A stretch of 64,000 bases of DNA from Kosakonia sp. BYX6 (GTDB lineage: Bacteria > Pseudomonadota > Gammaproteobacteria > Enterobacterales > Enterobacteriaceae), in NCBI RefSeq assembly GCF_038449125.1, contig NZ_CP151800.1, positions 1,336,406 to 1,400,405 on the forward strand, written 5' to 3'. The number at the start of each line of letters is the position of its first letter. Within the stretch, counting starts at the first letter, position 1. Shown in pieces: positions 10,289 through 18,541 of this stretch. The notes under the pieces are model-generated. The model had not been told where the DNA came from. It did not search any database and worked only from the letters and a program-made list of their open reading frames with translations. The position numbers and the translations under genes are program-made.

Positions 10289-10629
10289 GGCTTGCAGATA
10301 CAGGCTTCACCTTCGCGCCACAGTTCGACAAACGACGGTGGCGCTTTGCTTTCTGGGATCAGCAATAGCATGTCTGGCTGCTGTGAAGTCCAGGTGATTT
10401 GCAATCGGTAAAAGCGCTGATCGCCGCGTCCCGGCGAATCGGTTTTCCCCGGCTGCTGCCCGAGCGGCAGCGCCTGGTGCAGGATGTCGACCAGACGCTG
10501 GCGCTGCTCCGCGCTGAGCTGGGCAATCACAATGCGCCGTGTGCCCGCGAGCTTCGGGATAAAAGCCAACCCGCCTTCACGGGCTAGCTCGACCACCGCA
10601 TCGTCGGTTAATTCGGGTTCGTTCATCAT
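10285..10629 (-). CDS. Emfourin-like inhibitor of protealysin-type M4 protease
   Basis: The 114-residue protein begins MMNEPELTDDAVVELAREGG. It contains a GLAFIPKLAGTRRI stretch, an alpha segment SAEQRQRLVDILHQAL and a GDQRFYRLQITW strand, the pattern of emfourin, the protein inhibitor of thermolysin-family proteases known from Serratia. Two adjacent ATGs (10629 and 10626) are possible starts. The first overlaps the protease stop as ATGA, implying translational coupling. No signal peptide is visible, so it should act in the cytoplasm. The assignment rests on sequence pattern and genetic linkage to the protease. Confidence 0.8.
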   Translation of the reverse strand: MMNEPELTDDAVVELAREGGLAFIPKLAGTRRIVIAQLSAEQRQRLVDILHQALPLGQQPGKTDSPGRGDQRFYRLQITWTSQQPDMLLLIPESKAPPSFVELWREGEACICKP

Positions 10630-11651
10630 AATACTCCGACATCTTTCCAGGCCTGTTCGATAGCCGCCGCCACCTGTTTACCGGAACGTTTCTCGCCATG
10701 CTTGATGGTCAGCTTCGCGAAGGCGGCAAAATCCGCATTTTGCGCCAGCGACTTATCGCAGACGGTATCGTACCAGGCGTAACCGGTTTTTTCCCACGCA
10801 TAACCGCCAATTGCTGTTGCCGCCAGATAAAACGCGCGGTTAGGAATGCCGGAATTCAGATGGACGCCGCCGTTATCTTCCCGGGTTTTCACAAATGCAT
10901 CCATATGCGCGGGCTGCGGATCTTTGCCGAGTAACTCATCATCATATGCGGTGCCGGGTTCAGACATTGAGCGTAAGCCCTTGCCGTTAATCCCTTTTGC
11001 CAGCAAGCCTTCACCGATGATCCAGTCCGCCTGTTCCGCTGTTTGCTGCTTGTGGTATTGCTTGACCAGCGAGCCGAACACATCCGATAACGACTCGTTC
11101 AGCGCCCCGGACTGCTCAAAGTAGATCAGCGCCGCTTCCGATTCTGTGACGCCGTGGCTAAGTTCATGCGCTACCACATCAATGGCGATGGTAAAACGGT
11201 TGAAAATTTCCCCGTCGCCATCGCCAAACACCATCTGCTGACCATTCCAGAACGCGTTCTGATATTCATGCCCGTAATGTACCGTGCCGCTCAGCACCAG
11301 ACCCTGGTTATCCAGCGAGTTTCGTTTCCACGCTTTCCAGAAAAAATCATGCGTGACGCCGAGGTAATCATAAGCTTCATCAACCGCCACATCGCCATTT
11401 GACGGCTGACCTTCATAACGCACCTGTTCGCCCGGCAGTGTCTCTTTTTGTTGAGCATCATAAATGTCGCGTATCAGCTCGCCACGCGAAGTGGCCTGCG
11501 GCGCGCTGGGTTTCCCGTGGCTATGCGCCATCAGCGTTTGCACATGGGTTAACGTTTGTTGGGCGCAGCGCTTTTGCAGCTCGGAGCCCTGGTCAATGAT
11601 GCGACGAAGGATATAGGGAGGAATAACGCTATGCAGCCGACGTGGGTCCAT
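10626..11651 (-). CDS. Protealysin-like M4 (thermolysin family) metalloprotease
   Basis: The 341-residue zinc protease has the thermolysin motif VVAHELSHGVTE (zinc ligands His162 and His166, catalytic Glu163). The third ligand is in GALNESLSDVFG (about Glu186), and NGGVHLNSGIPN holds the transition-state histidine. The N-terminal stretch of about 50 residues with IPPYILRRI resembles the short propeptide of protealysin. There is no Sec signal peptide, as is typical for that group. The pair with the emfourin-like inhibitor is inserted between yfgJ and xseA, a junction that is empty in E. coli K-12. A physiological substrate cannot be read from the sequence. Confidence 0.9.
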   Translation of the reverse strand: MDPRRLHSVIPPYILRRIIDQGSELQKRCAQQTLTHVQTLMAHSHGKPSAPQATSRGELIRDIYDAQQKETLPGEQVRYEGQPSNGDVAVDEAYDYLGVTHDFFWKAWKRNSLDNQGLVLSGTVHYGHEYQNAFWNGQQMVFGDGDGEIFNRFTIAIDVVAHELSHGVTESEAALIYFEQSGALNESLSDVFGSLVKQYHKQQTAEQADWIIGEGLLAKGINGKGLRSMSEPGTAYDDELLGKDPQPAHMDAFVKTREDNGGVHLNSGIPNRAFYLAATAIGGYAWEKTGYAWYDTVCDKSLAQNADFAAFAKLTIKHGEKRSGKQVAAAIEQAWKDVGVL

Positions 11652-11722
11652 GTTGATCTCCTTGATAAATCATGAAAGAACAACAAAAAGTATAGGTTCG
11701 TTAAACCGACTGGTCGGACAAA

Positions 11723-13096
11723 TTACGGGGTTTTACGCTTGCGGGGCTTTTTCGCCGGGATAATGCCGCTGACTTCGCTCTCGACCCAGCCATCATTGAG
11801 CCGGGTGGTCAGCTTATCGCCCGCTTTCACCTGTTTGGTTTGCTTGAGCACTTTGCCGTCTGTTGCGGTGGTCACGCTGTAACCGCGCGCCAGCGTCGCC
11901 AACGGGCTAACCGCTTCCAGGTGGGTAATCGCCGTGCCAAAACGCTCGCGCGTGTTGCTCAGCCGATCGCGAATATTCTGGGCAAGGCGATATTCAAGCT
12001 GCTGCACGCGCGTTTGCGCCCGGTGAATATGCGGCTGTGGGTTTTGTTGATTCAGACGTTGCAGAACACGTTGCTGGCGTGTCGAAGCGCGCTTCAACTG
12101 GTTATCCAGCGCGTGCTGCATCCGCTGCTGTAACCTGTCGAGCACCGTTTGCTGGCGCGCCAGGCGAAGCTGCGGATGTTGTTGTTGCAGGCGATGGTTA
12201 AGCTGCGCAAAGCGGCGGTTGCGGCCCGCGAGATAATAATCCATCGCCATTTCCAGGCGTTGCTGCATCGCTTGCACCTGGCGCAACAACTCAAGTTGGT
12301 TGCGGCTGACAATTTCCGCCGCGGCGGAAGGCGTTGGTGCGCGCAGGTCGGCGACAAAATCCGCGATAGTGACATCAGTTTCGTGGCCTACAGCGCTCAC
12401 TACCGGAATGGCGCTTGCGAAAATGGCCCGCGCGACGCGCTCATCGTTGAAGCTCCATAAATCTTCCAGCGAACCGCCGCCGCGCCCGACGATTAACACG
12501 TTGCACTCCTGGCGGCTATTGGCAAGGGCGATGGCACGAACGATTTGTGCAGGCGCATCTTCACCCTGTACAGCGGTGGGATAAATCACCACCGGCAGTG
12601 ACGGATCGCGACGTTTAAGAACATGCAGAATATCGTGCAGCGCCGCACCGGTTTTTGAAGTGATCACCCCAACGCAGTGGGCAGGCGAGGGCAGGGGGTG
12701 TTTGAATTGCTGATCGAAAAGCCCTTCGGCCGCGAGCTTGCTTTTAAGCTGCTCGTATTTCTGTTGCAGCAGGCCTTCGCCAGCAGGCTGCATACTTTCG
12801 ACGATGATTTGATATTCACCGCGCGGCTCATAAAGCGTGATATTGGCACGCACCAGAACTTGTTGGCCGTGCTGCGGGCGAAAAGTGACGCGGCGGTTGC
12901 TGTTGCGAAACATCGCACAGCGCACCTGCGCGGTGTCATCTTTTAAAGTGAAGTACCAGTGACCCGAAGAGGGCTGGGTAAAATTGGAGATTTCGCCGCT
13001 GATCCATACTTGCCCCATTTCACGTTCCAGCAGTAATCGCACCGACTGGTTAAGGCGGCTGACTGTAAAAATGGAAGGAGTTTGGAACGATGACAT
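11723..13096 (-). CDS. xseA: Exodeoxyribonuclease VII large subunit
   Basis: XseA is the catalytic subunit of exonuclease VII, a single-strand-specific exonuclease made with many copies of XseB. The 457-residue protein has an N-terminal OB fold ([16 protein letters not shown]), a catalytic core with [12 protein letters not shown] and [10 protein letters not shown], a long Gln/Arg/Leu-rich coiled coil at about 260-390 and a C-terminal segment with [12 protein letters not shown]. It is transcribed divergently from guaB, as in E. coli. Confidence 0.97.
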   Translation of the reverse strand: MSSFQTPSIFTVSRLNQSVRLLLEREMGQVWISGEISNFTQPSSGHWYFTLKDDTAQVRCAMFRNSNRRVTFRPQHGQQVLVRANITLYEPRGEYQIIVESMQPAGEGLLQQKYEQLKSKLAAEGLFDQQFKHPLPSPAHCVGVITSKTGAALHDILHVLKRRDPSLPVVIYPTAVQGEDAPAQIVRAIALANSRQECNVLIVGRGGGSLEDLWSFNDERVARAIFASAIPVVSAVGHETDVTIADFVADLRAPTPSAAAEIVSRNQLELLRQVQAMQQRLEMAMDYYLAGRNRRFAQLNHRLQQQHPQLRLARQQTVLDRLQQRMQHALDNQLKRASTRQQRVLQRLNQQNPQPHIHRAQTRVQQLEYRLAQNIRDRLSNTRERFGTAITHLEAVSPLATLARGYSVTTATDGKVLKQTKQVKAGDKLTTRLNDGWVESEVSGIIPAKKPRKRKTP

Positions 13097-13187
13097 GTGA
13101 GCTAGATCAAATTTTAAATCAGCAGGTTATTCGTTCGATAGTAACCCGATACGAGGCGATAGCAAGTATTTTTCTAAAAAAGTGTGG

Positions 13188-13213
13188 ATGCAATCGGTTA
13201 CGCTCTGTATAAT
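13188..13213 (+). promoter_or_regulatory. guaB promoter with PurR-type operator
   Basis: A 16-base PurR-like operator ATGCAATCGGTTACGC (13188-13203) is followed by a perfect -10 TATAAT (13208-13213). The operator would cover the spacer, giving purine repression of guaBA as established in E. coli. The -35 is not a good consensus match. Confidence 0.75.
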
Positions 13214-13254
13214 GCCACGGCAATATTTAACCATCCAGGTCAGAGATATTGCCC

Positions 13255-14721
13255 ATGCTACGTATCGCTAAAGAAGCCCTGACGTTTGACGACGTCCTCC
13301 TCGTTCCCGCCCATTCTACCGTTCTGCCGAATACTGCCGACTTGAGCACTCAGCTCACCAAATCCATTCGCCTGAACATTCCTATGCTCTCAGCGGCGAT
13401 GGATACCGTGACGGAAGCGCGCCTGGCGATTGCCCTGGCACAAGAAGGCGGCATTGGCTTTATTCACAAAAACATGTCTATTGAACGCCAGGCGGAAGAA
13501 GTTCGCCGCGTGAAAAAACATGAATCCGGCGTGGTTAAAGATCCGCAAACTGTTCTGCCGACCACCACGCTGCGCGAAGTGAAAGAACTGACCGAGCGTA
13601 ATGGTTTCGCCGGTTACCCGGTTGTAAACACCGACAACGAACTGGTTGGCATCATCACCGGTCGTGACGTGCGTTTCGTGACCGATCTGAACCAGCCAGT
13701 TAGCGTTTATATGACGCCGAAAGAGCGTCTGGTTACCGTGCGTGAAGGTGAATCCCGCGAAGTGGTTTTCGCGAAAATGCACGAAAAACGCGTTGAAAAA
13801 GCGCTGGTTGTCGATGACAGCTTCCACCTGCTCGGCATGATCACTGTTAAAGATTTCCAGAAAGCAGAACGTAAACCGAACGCCTGTAAAGATGAGCAGG
13901 GTCGTCTGCGCGTTGGCGCGGCGGTCGGTGCGGGCGCCGGTAACGAAGAGCGTGTTGATGCGCTGGTTGCCGCAGGCGTTGACGTGCTGCTGATTGACTC
14001 CTCCCATGGCCACTCCGAAGGCGTGTTGCAGCGCATTCGCGAAACGCGCGCTAAATACCCGGATCTGCAAATCATCGGCGGCAACGTCGCCACTGGCGCA
14101 GGTGCTCGCGCACTGGCCGAAGCGGGCGTAAGCGCGGTGAAAGTTGGTATCGGCCCTGGCTCCATTTGTACTACCCGTATCGTAACTGGTGTGGGCGTTC
14201 CGCAAATCACCGCTGTCTCTGACGCGGTTGAAGCGCTGGAAGGCCTGGGCATTCCGGTTATCGCTGATGGTGGCATTCGTTTCTCTGGTGATATCGCGAA
14301 AGCGATCGCCGCTGGCGCAAGCGCGGTGATGGTTGGCTCTATGCTGGCAGGCACCGAAGAATCTCCGGGCGAAATCGAACTCTTCCAGGGCCGTTCTTAC
14401 AAATCTTATCGTGGCATGGGTTCGCTGGGCGCGATGTCCAAAGGCTCTTCCGACCGCTACTTCCAGACCGATAACGCCGCCGACAAACTGGTGCCGGAAG
14501 GTATCGAAGGGCGTGTGGCGTATAAAGGCCGCCTGAAAGAGATCATTCACCAGCAGATGGGCGGCCTGCGTTCCTGTATGGGTCTGACTGGCTGTGGTAC
14601 TATCGACGCCCTGCGCACTAAAGCGGAGTTTGTGCGTATTAGTGGTGCGGGCATCCAGGAAAGTCACGTTCACGACGTGACCATCACCAAGGAATCCCCG
14701 AACTACCGCATGGGTTCTTAA
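13255..14721 (+). CDS. guaB: Inosine-5'-monophosphate dehydrogenase
   Basis: GuaB oxidises IMP to XMP with NAD, the first step from IMP to GMP. Starting at the ATG at 13255 gives the 488-residue protein [20 protein letters not shown] two codons upstream is possible but unnecessary. The catalytic cysteine is in [11 protein letters not shown] (about 305). Two CBS domains interrupt the barrel at about 95-205, and the flap holds [16 protein letters not shown]. guaA follows after 64 bases, forming the guaBA operon. Confidence 0.98.
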   Translation: MLRIAKEALTFDDVLLVPAHSTVLPNTADLSTQLTKSIRLNIPMLSAAMDTVTEARLAIALAQEGGIGFIHKNMSIERQAEEVRRVKKHESGVVKDPQTVLPTTTLREVKELTERNGFAGYPVVNTDNELVGIITGRDVRFVTDLNQPVSVYMTPKERLVTVREGESREVVFAKMHEKRVEKALVVDDSFHLLGMITVKDFQKAERKPNACKDEQGRLRVGAAVGAGAGNEERVDALVAAGVDVLLIDSSHGHSEGVLQRIRETRAKYPDLQIIGGNVATGAGARALAEAGVSAVKVGIGPGSICTTRIVTGVGVPQITAVSDAVEALEGLGIPVIADGGIRFSGDIAKAIAAGASAVMVGSMLAGTEESPGEIELFQGRSYKSYRGMGSLGAMSKGSSDRYFQTDNAADKLVPEGIEGRVAYKGRLKEIIHQQMGGLRSCMGLTGCGTIDALRTKAEFVRISGAGIQESHVHDVTITKESPNYRMGS

Positions 14722-14785
14722 TGATTTTCGCGCCCGGTTTTTACCGGGCGCTGACCTTTCGCCTTTTGCCTCGGAACAAACGTCA

Positions 14786-16363
14786 ATGACGGACAATATT
14801 CATAAACATCGTATTCTCATCCTCGACTTTGGCTCGCAATACACACAACTGGTCGCACGTCGCGTGCGTGAACTGGGCGTCTATTGTGAACTGTGGGCGT
14901 GGGATGTCACCGAAGCGCAGATCCGCGGCTTCAATCCAAGCGGCATCATCCTTTCCGGTGGCCCGGAAAGCACCACAGAAGATAACAGCCCCCGCGCGCC
15001 GCAATATGTTTTCGAAGCCGGTGTTCCGGTGCTGGGTGTGTGCTACGGCATGCAGACCATGGCGATGCAACTCGGCGGCCACGTTGAAGGTTCCAACGAG
15101 CGCGAATTTGGTTACGCGCAGGTTGAAGTACAGACCGACAGCGCGCTGATCCGCGGTATTGAAGATTCCCTGACCGCAGAAGGCAAAGCGCTGCTGGATG
15201 TATGGATGAGCCACGGCGATAAAGTGACGGCGATCCCGTCCGACTTCGTGACCGTTGCCAGTACCGAAACCTGCCCGTTCGCGATCATGGCGAATGAAGA
15301 AAAACGCTTCTATGGTGTGCAGTTCCACCCGGAAGTGACGCACACCCGCCAGGGTTTGCGCCTGCTGGAGCGTTTTGTGCGTGATATCTGCCAGTGCGAA
15401 GCGCTGTGGACACCGGCCAAAATCATTGATGACGCCGTTGAACGCATCCGCCAGCAAGTGGGTGGCGATAAAGTCATTCTCGGCCTTTCCGGCGGTGTTG
15501 ATTCTTCCGTTACCGCGATGCTCCTGCACCGCGCAATCGGTAAAAACCTGACCTGTGTCTTCGTCGACAATGGCCTGCTGCGCCTGAACGAAGCTGAGCA
15601 GGTGTTGGATATGTTCGGCGACCATTTCGGCCTGAACATTGTTCACGTTCCGGCAGAAGAGCGCTTCCTGAGCGCGCTGGCGGGCGAGAACGATCCAGAA
15701 GCGAAACGTAAAATCATCGGCCGCGTGTTCGTTGAAGTGTTCGACGAAGAAGCCCTGAAACTGGAAGATGTGAAATGGCTGGCGCAGGGTACGATTTACC
15801 CGGACGTTATCGAATCTGCTGCTTCCGCCACCGGCAAAGCGCACGTCATCAAGTCTCACCATAATGTCGGCGGCCTGCCGAAAGAGATGAAGATGGGCCT
15901 GGTTGAGCCGCTGAAAGAGCTGTTCAAAGATGAAGTGCGTAAAATCGGTCTGGAACTCGGCCTGCCGTACGACATGCTGTACCGCCACCCGTTCCCAGGC
16001 CCAGGCCTTGGCGTTCGCGTGCTGGGCGAAGTGAAGAAAGAGTACTGCGACCTGCTGCGTCGTGCCGACGCCATCTTTATTGAAGAGCTGCATAAAGCCG
16101 ATCTCTACAACAAAGTGAGCCAGGCGTTCACCGTCTTCCTGCCCGTTCGCTCCGTTGGCGTGATGGGCGACGGTCGTAAATATGATTGGGTTGTCTCTCT
16201 GCGCGCAGTGGAAACCATCGACTTTATGACCGCGCATTGGGCACACCTGCCGTATGATTTCCTCGGTCGCGTCTCCAACCGCATCATCAACGAAGTTAAT
16301 GGCATTTCCCGTGTCGTGTATGACATCAGTGGCAAGCCGCCAGCAACGATTGAGTGGGAATAA
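14786..16363 (+). CDS. guaA: GMP synthase (glutamine-hydrolysing)
   Basis: GuaA aminates XMP to GMP using glutamine and ATP. The 525-residue protein has an N-terminal class I glutamine amidotransferase domain (nucleophile Cys86 in GVCYGMQ, histidine in GVQFHPEV). It is followed by the ATP-pyrophosphatase P-loop LSGGVDSS at about 235 and the XMP-binding dimerisation domain ending in PPATIEWE. It is the second gene of guaBA and is closed by a strong terminator, beyond which the accessory island begins. Confidence 0.98.
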   Translation: MTDNIHKHRILILDFGSQYTQLVARRVRELGVYCELWAWDVTEAQIRGFNPSGIILSGGPESTTEDNSPRAPQYVFEAGVPVLGVCYGMQTMAMQLGGHVEGSNEREFGYAQVEVQTDSALIRGIEDSLTAEGKALLDVWMSHGDKVTAIPSDFVTVASTETCPFAIMANEEKRFYGVQFHPEVTHTRQGLRLLERFVRDICQCEALWTPAKIIDDAVERIRQQVGGDKVILGLSGGVDSSVTAMLLHRAIGKNLTCVFVDNGLLRLNEAEQVLDMFGDHFGLNIVHVPAEERFLSALAGENDPEAKRKIIGRVFVEVFDEEALKLEDVKWLAQGTIYPDVIESAASATGKAHVIKSHHNVGGLPKEMKMGLVEPLKELFKDEVRKIGLELGLPYDMLYRHPFPGPGLGVRVLGEVKKEYCDLLRRADAIFIEELHKADLYNKVSQAFTVFLPVRSVGVMGDGRKYDWVVSLRAVETIDFMTAHWAHLPYDFLGRVSNRIINEVNGISRVVYDISGKPPATIEWE

Positions 16364-16387
16364 GATTCCTGCCAGTTGAATAAAACG

Positions 16388-16411
16388 AAACCCGCGAAAG
16401 CGGGTTTTTTT
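16388..16411 (+). terminator. Intrinsic terminator after guaBA
   Basis: AAACCCGC pairs with GCGGGTTT across a GAAA tetraloop and is followed by T residues to 16411. It marks the left edge of the accessory segment. Confidence 0.9.
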
Positions 16412-16541
16412 ATGACATTGCCCCAGCGCTAAACCCGACGTTACGGTAAATACACACAAAAAAATGTTCGTCCGATTTTCGGTTGTGAGGGTTCAGTTGG
16501 ATGCCCTAGATTCATCCTGGTCACCACATAAGGAGAAAATC

Positions 16542-17303
16542 ATGGATTTCACTGAACTTCATCATCAAAACAAACCGTTACTTATCGCAAATGTCTGGGA
16601 TGCTGGCAGCGCGCGTGCAGCGCAGCGGTCGGGCTATCAGGCTTTGGGAACATCAAGTGCAGCGATTGCCGCGATGTTAGGTTATGAAGACGGCGAAGCT
16701 ATGTCATTTGATGAGCTGTTCTACATTGTTACCCGTATTAAATCAGCCACTTGCCTGCCATTAAGTGTTGATGTTGAAGCTGGCTTTGGTGAGACGGCAA
16801 ACGAAATGACCACGAATCTTAAACGTCTCGCCCAGCTTGGCGTTGTGGGTGTCAACCTTGAGGATAGCCGCGTTGTTAATGGTGTAAGACAACTCGATAA
16901 TGCCGTGACATTTGCCAGCAGATTAAAAGAGATTCGTAAGCAGCTGGCTGATGAGAATTATCCATTGTTTATTAATGTTCGCACCGATACGTTTCTTCTT
17001 AATCATCAACAGGCATTGCAGGAAACACTGTTACGTGGTCGATTATATGAGCAATCTGGCGCCGACGGCCTTTTTGTTCCCTGCCTGACGGCTGAAAACG
17101 ATATTGAGACCCTGTCCCGGGAGATTAATTTGCCGCTAAACATCATGTGCATGCCCGATCTTCCGAGGTTCGACAGACTAGGACAATTAGGTGTGAATCG
17201 AATTTCTATGGGTAATTTTGTTCATTCGGCTCTTCAATTGAAGCTTGAAAATATCATGCAAACTATCCAGTCGCAGCAGTCCTTTGCCGGAGTAGTTGGT
17301 TAA
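16542..17303 (+). CDS. Isocitrate lyase/phosphoenolpyruvate mutase family protein
   Basis: The 253-residue protein begins MDFTELHHQNKPLLIANVWDAGSA. The start at 16542 has AAGGAG upstream. SVDVEAGFG, VGVNLEDS and INVRTDTF are the metal- and substrate-binding strands of the PEP mutase/isocitrate lyase superfamily, which cleaves or rearranges bonds in 2-oxo acids or phosphonates. The long catalytic loop KKCGH of true isocitrate lyase is absent, so a smaller 2-methylisocitrate lyase-like or oxaloacetate decarboxylase-like activity is more likely. The substrate cannot be stated. Its TAA overlaps the ada ATG by one base, so the two are coupled. Lower GC and different codon use than guaA suggest transfer. 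Confidence 0.8.
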   Translation: MDFTELHHQNKPLLIANVWDAGSARAAQRSGYQALGTSSAAIAAMLGYEDGEAMSFDELFYIVTRIKSATCLPLSVDVEAGFGETANEMTTNLKRLAQLGVVGVNLEDSRVVNGVRQLDNAVTFASRLKEIRKQLADENYPLFINVRTDTFLLNHQQALQETLLRGRLYEQSGADGLFVPCLTAENDIETLSREINLPLNIMCMPDLPRFDRLGQLGVNRISMGNFVHSALQLKLENIMQTIQSQQSFAGVVG

Positions 17304-18373
17304 TGAAAGTTCTTGATAATGACCAATGCAATGTCTGGTACCAGGCACTTCTTGAGCGTGATTCGGAGTACACGGGGGTGTTTTTTGTTGGTGTTAAAAC
17401 GACCGGCGTATTTTGTATTTCTGTCTGCCGGGCGCGAAAACCGAAGCGCGAAAATGTTGAGTTTTATAAAGACGTTAAATCTGCTCTGGATGCAGGGTTT
17501 CGCCCTTGTAAGGTTTGCAAACCAACGGAAAATGCCCATAGCGCCCCGCTTTTCATTGAGCAAGCGCTTGAACTGGTGCGTGCCAATCCTAAAGCACGCA
17601 TAAGTGATACCGAGCTTCGTAAGCAAAGCATCAGCCCCGAGCGGGTGCGGCGCTGGTTTCTACAACATCACGGTATTACCTTCCAGGCTTTTCAACGCAT
17701 GCAGCGGGTGAATATCGCACTTCAGGAGCTGAAAGGAGGGCGTTCCGCCACCGAGGTTGCTTTTGATAGCGGCTACGAATCATTAAGCGGTTTTGGCTAT
17801 ACCTATAAACGGATTACGGGAGCAGCCCCGACTGAACAACGCGATGTGATCATGATTCACCGTTTTACCACGCCGCTTGGCCCCATGTTTGTTTGCGCAA
17901 CCGAACGTGGCGTTTGCCTGCTGGAATTTACCGACCGTCGCATGCTGGAAACCGAATTTCGCGATCTCCAGCGTTTACTCAAAGCGCGAATCATGTCCGG
18001 GCAAAATAGTCATACCCGGCAAGCGGAAAATGAGATGAGCGAGTATTTTTCCGGGACGCGCCAGCAGTTTGACCTTCAACTTGATACGCCTGGCAGTGAT
18101 TTTCAGCAGGCGGTCTGGCAGGGACTGCGTGCGATTCCTTATGGTCAAACATCGCACTATCAAGCACTTGCTGGGCAAATCGAAAAGCCCAATGCCGTAA
18201 GAGCCGTCGCCGCTGCAAATGGTGCAAATCGAGTGGCAATCGTCATTCCTTGCCATCGGATTATCGGCAAAGACGGCACGATGACCGGCTATGGCGGCGG
18301 TGTCGCGCGCAAGGAGTGGCTTATTAAGCATGAACAAACAATGTGTCATGATGCCGACCAAAAACAAAAGTAA
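17303..18373 (+). CDS. ada: Ada: bifunctional DNA methylation-damage sensor and O6-alkylguanine-DNA methyltransferase
   Basis: Ada removes methyl groups from DNA phosphotriesters and from O6-methylguanine, and activates alkylation-repair genes. The 356-residue protein keeps every part. The N-terminal zinc domain has cysteines at 38, 42, 69 and 72 (GVFCISVCRAR, CKVC), Cys38 being the phosphotriester acceptor. An AraC-type helix-turn-helix lies at about 85-185 (GGRSATEVAFDSGYES). The C-terminal methyltransferase domain has the PCHRI acceptor Cys317. It overlaps the upstream lyase gene by one base. I found no clear Ada operator (AAT-N6-GCAA) upstream of the pair. Confidence 0.92.
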   Translation: MKVLDNDQCNVWYQALLERDSEYTGVFFVGVKTTGVFCISVCRARKPKRENVEFYKDVKSALDAGFRPCKVCKPTENAHSAPLFIEQALELVRANPKARISDTELRKQSISPERVRRWFLQHHGITFQAFQRMQRVNIALQELKGGRSATEVAFDSGYESLSGFGYTYKRITGAAPTEQRDVIMIHRFTTPLGPMFVCATERGVCLLEFTDRRMLETEFRDLQRLLKARIMSGQNSHTRQAENEMSEYFSGTRQQFDLQLDTPGSDFQQAVWQGLRAIPYGQTSHYQALAGQIEKPNAVRAVAAANGANRVAIVIPCHRIIGKDGTMTGYGGGVARKEWLIKHEQTMCHDADQKQK

Positions 18374-18508
18374 GTAAGCCGGGAGCACAATATTTCTATC
18401 GATCACTATGTGACAGAAATAATGAATCGACGCGCTGTGGCGAAATGAAAGTAACGAAACCGATAATGCCATGAGCCCCGGCTTTATTAATGTTTGCATA
18501 ACGACACT

Positions 18509-18534
18509 AGGCCCGTGTAATCACGAGCCTTTTT
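18509..18534 (+). terminator. Terminator after the lyase-ada operon
   Basis: AGGCCCGTG pairs with CACGAGCCT (one mismatch) across a TAAT loop and runs into five T residues. The convergent STAND gene ends eight bases further on. Confidence 0.65.
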
Positions 18535-18541
18535 CCGGGTA

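Noticed and set aside
14729..14752. Hairpin GCGCCCGG/CCGGGCGC between guaB and guaA
   Set aside because: It has no T-tract and sits within a known operon, so I do not call it a terminator.
13390..14796. Open frame of 468 codons antisense to guaB
   Set aside because: It mirrors guaB codon by codon, a result of strong third-position GC bias; it has no family features or ribosome-binding site.
14783..16459. Open frame of 558 codons antisense to guaA
   Set aside because: It lies fully opposite a certain gene, with His/Phe/Gln-rich low-information protein typical of antisense reading.
16497..16520. Short inverted repeat GGATG/CATCC before the lyase-ada operon
   Set aside because: Five-base arms are expected by chance; it does not resemble an Ada site.
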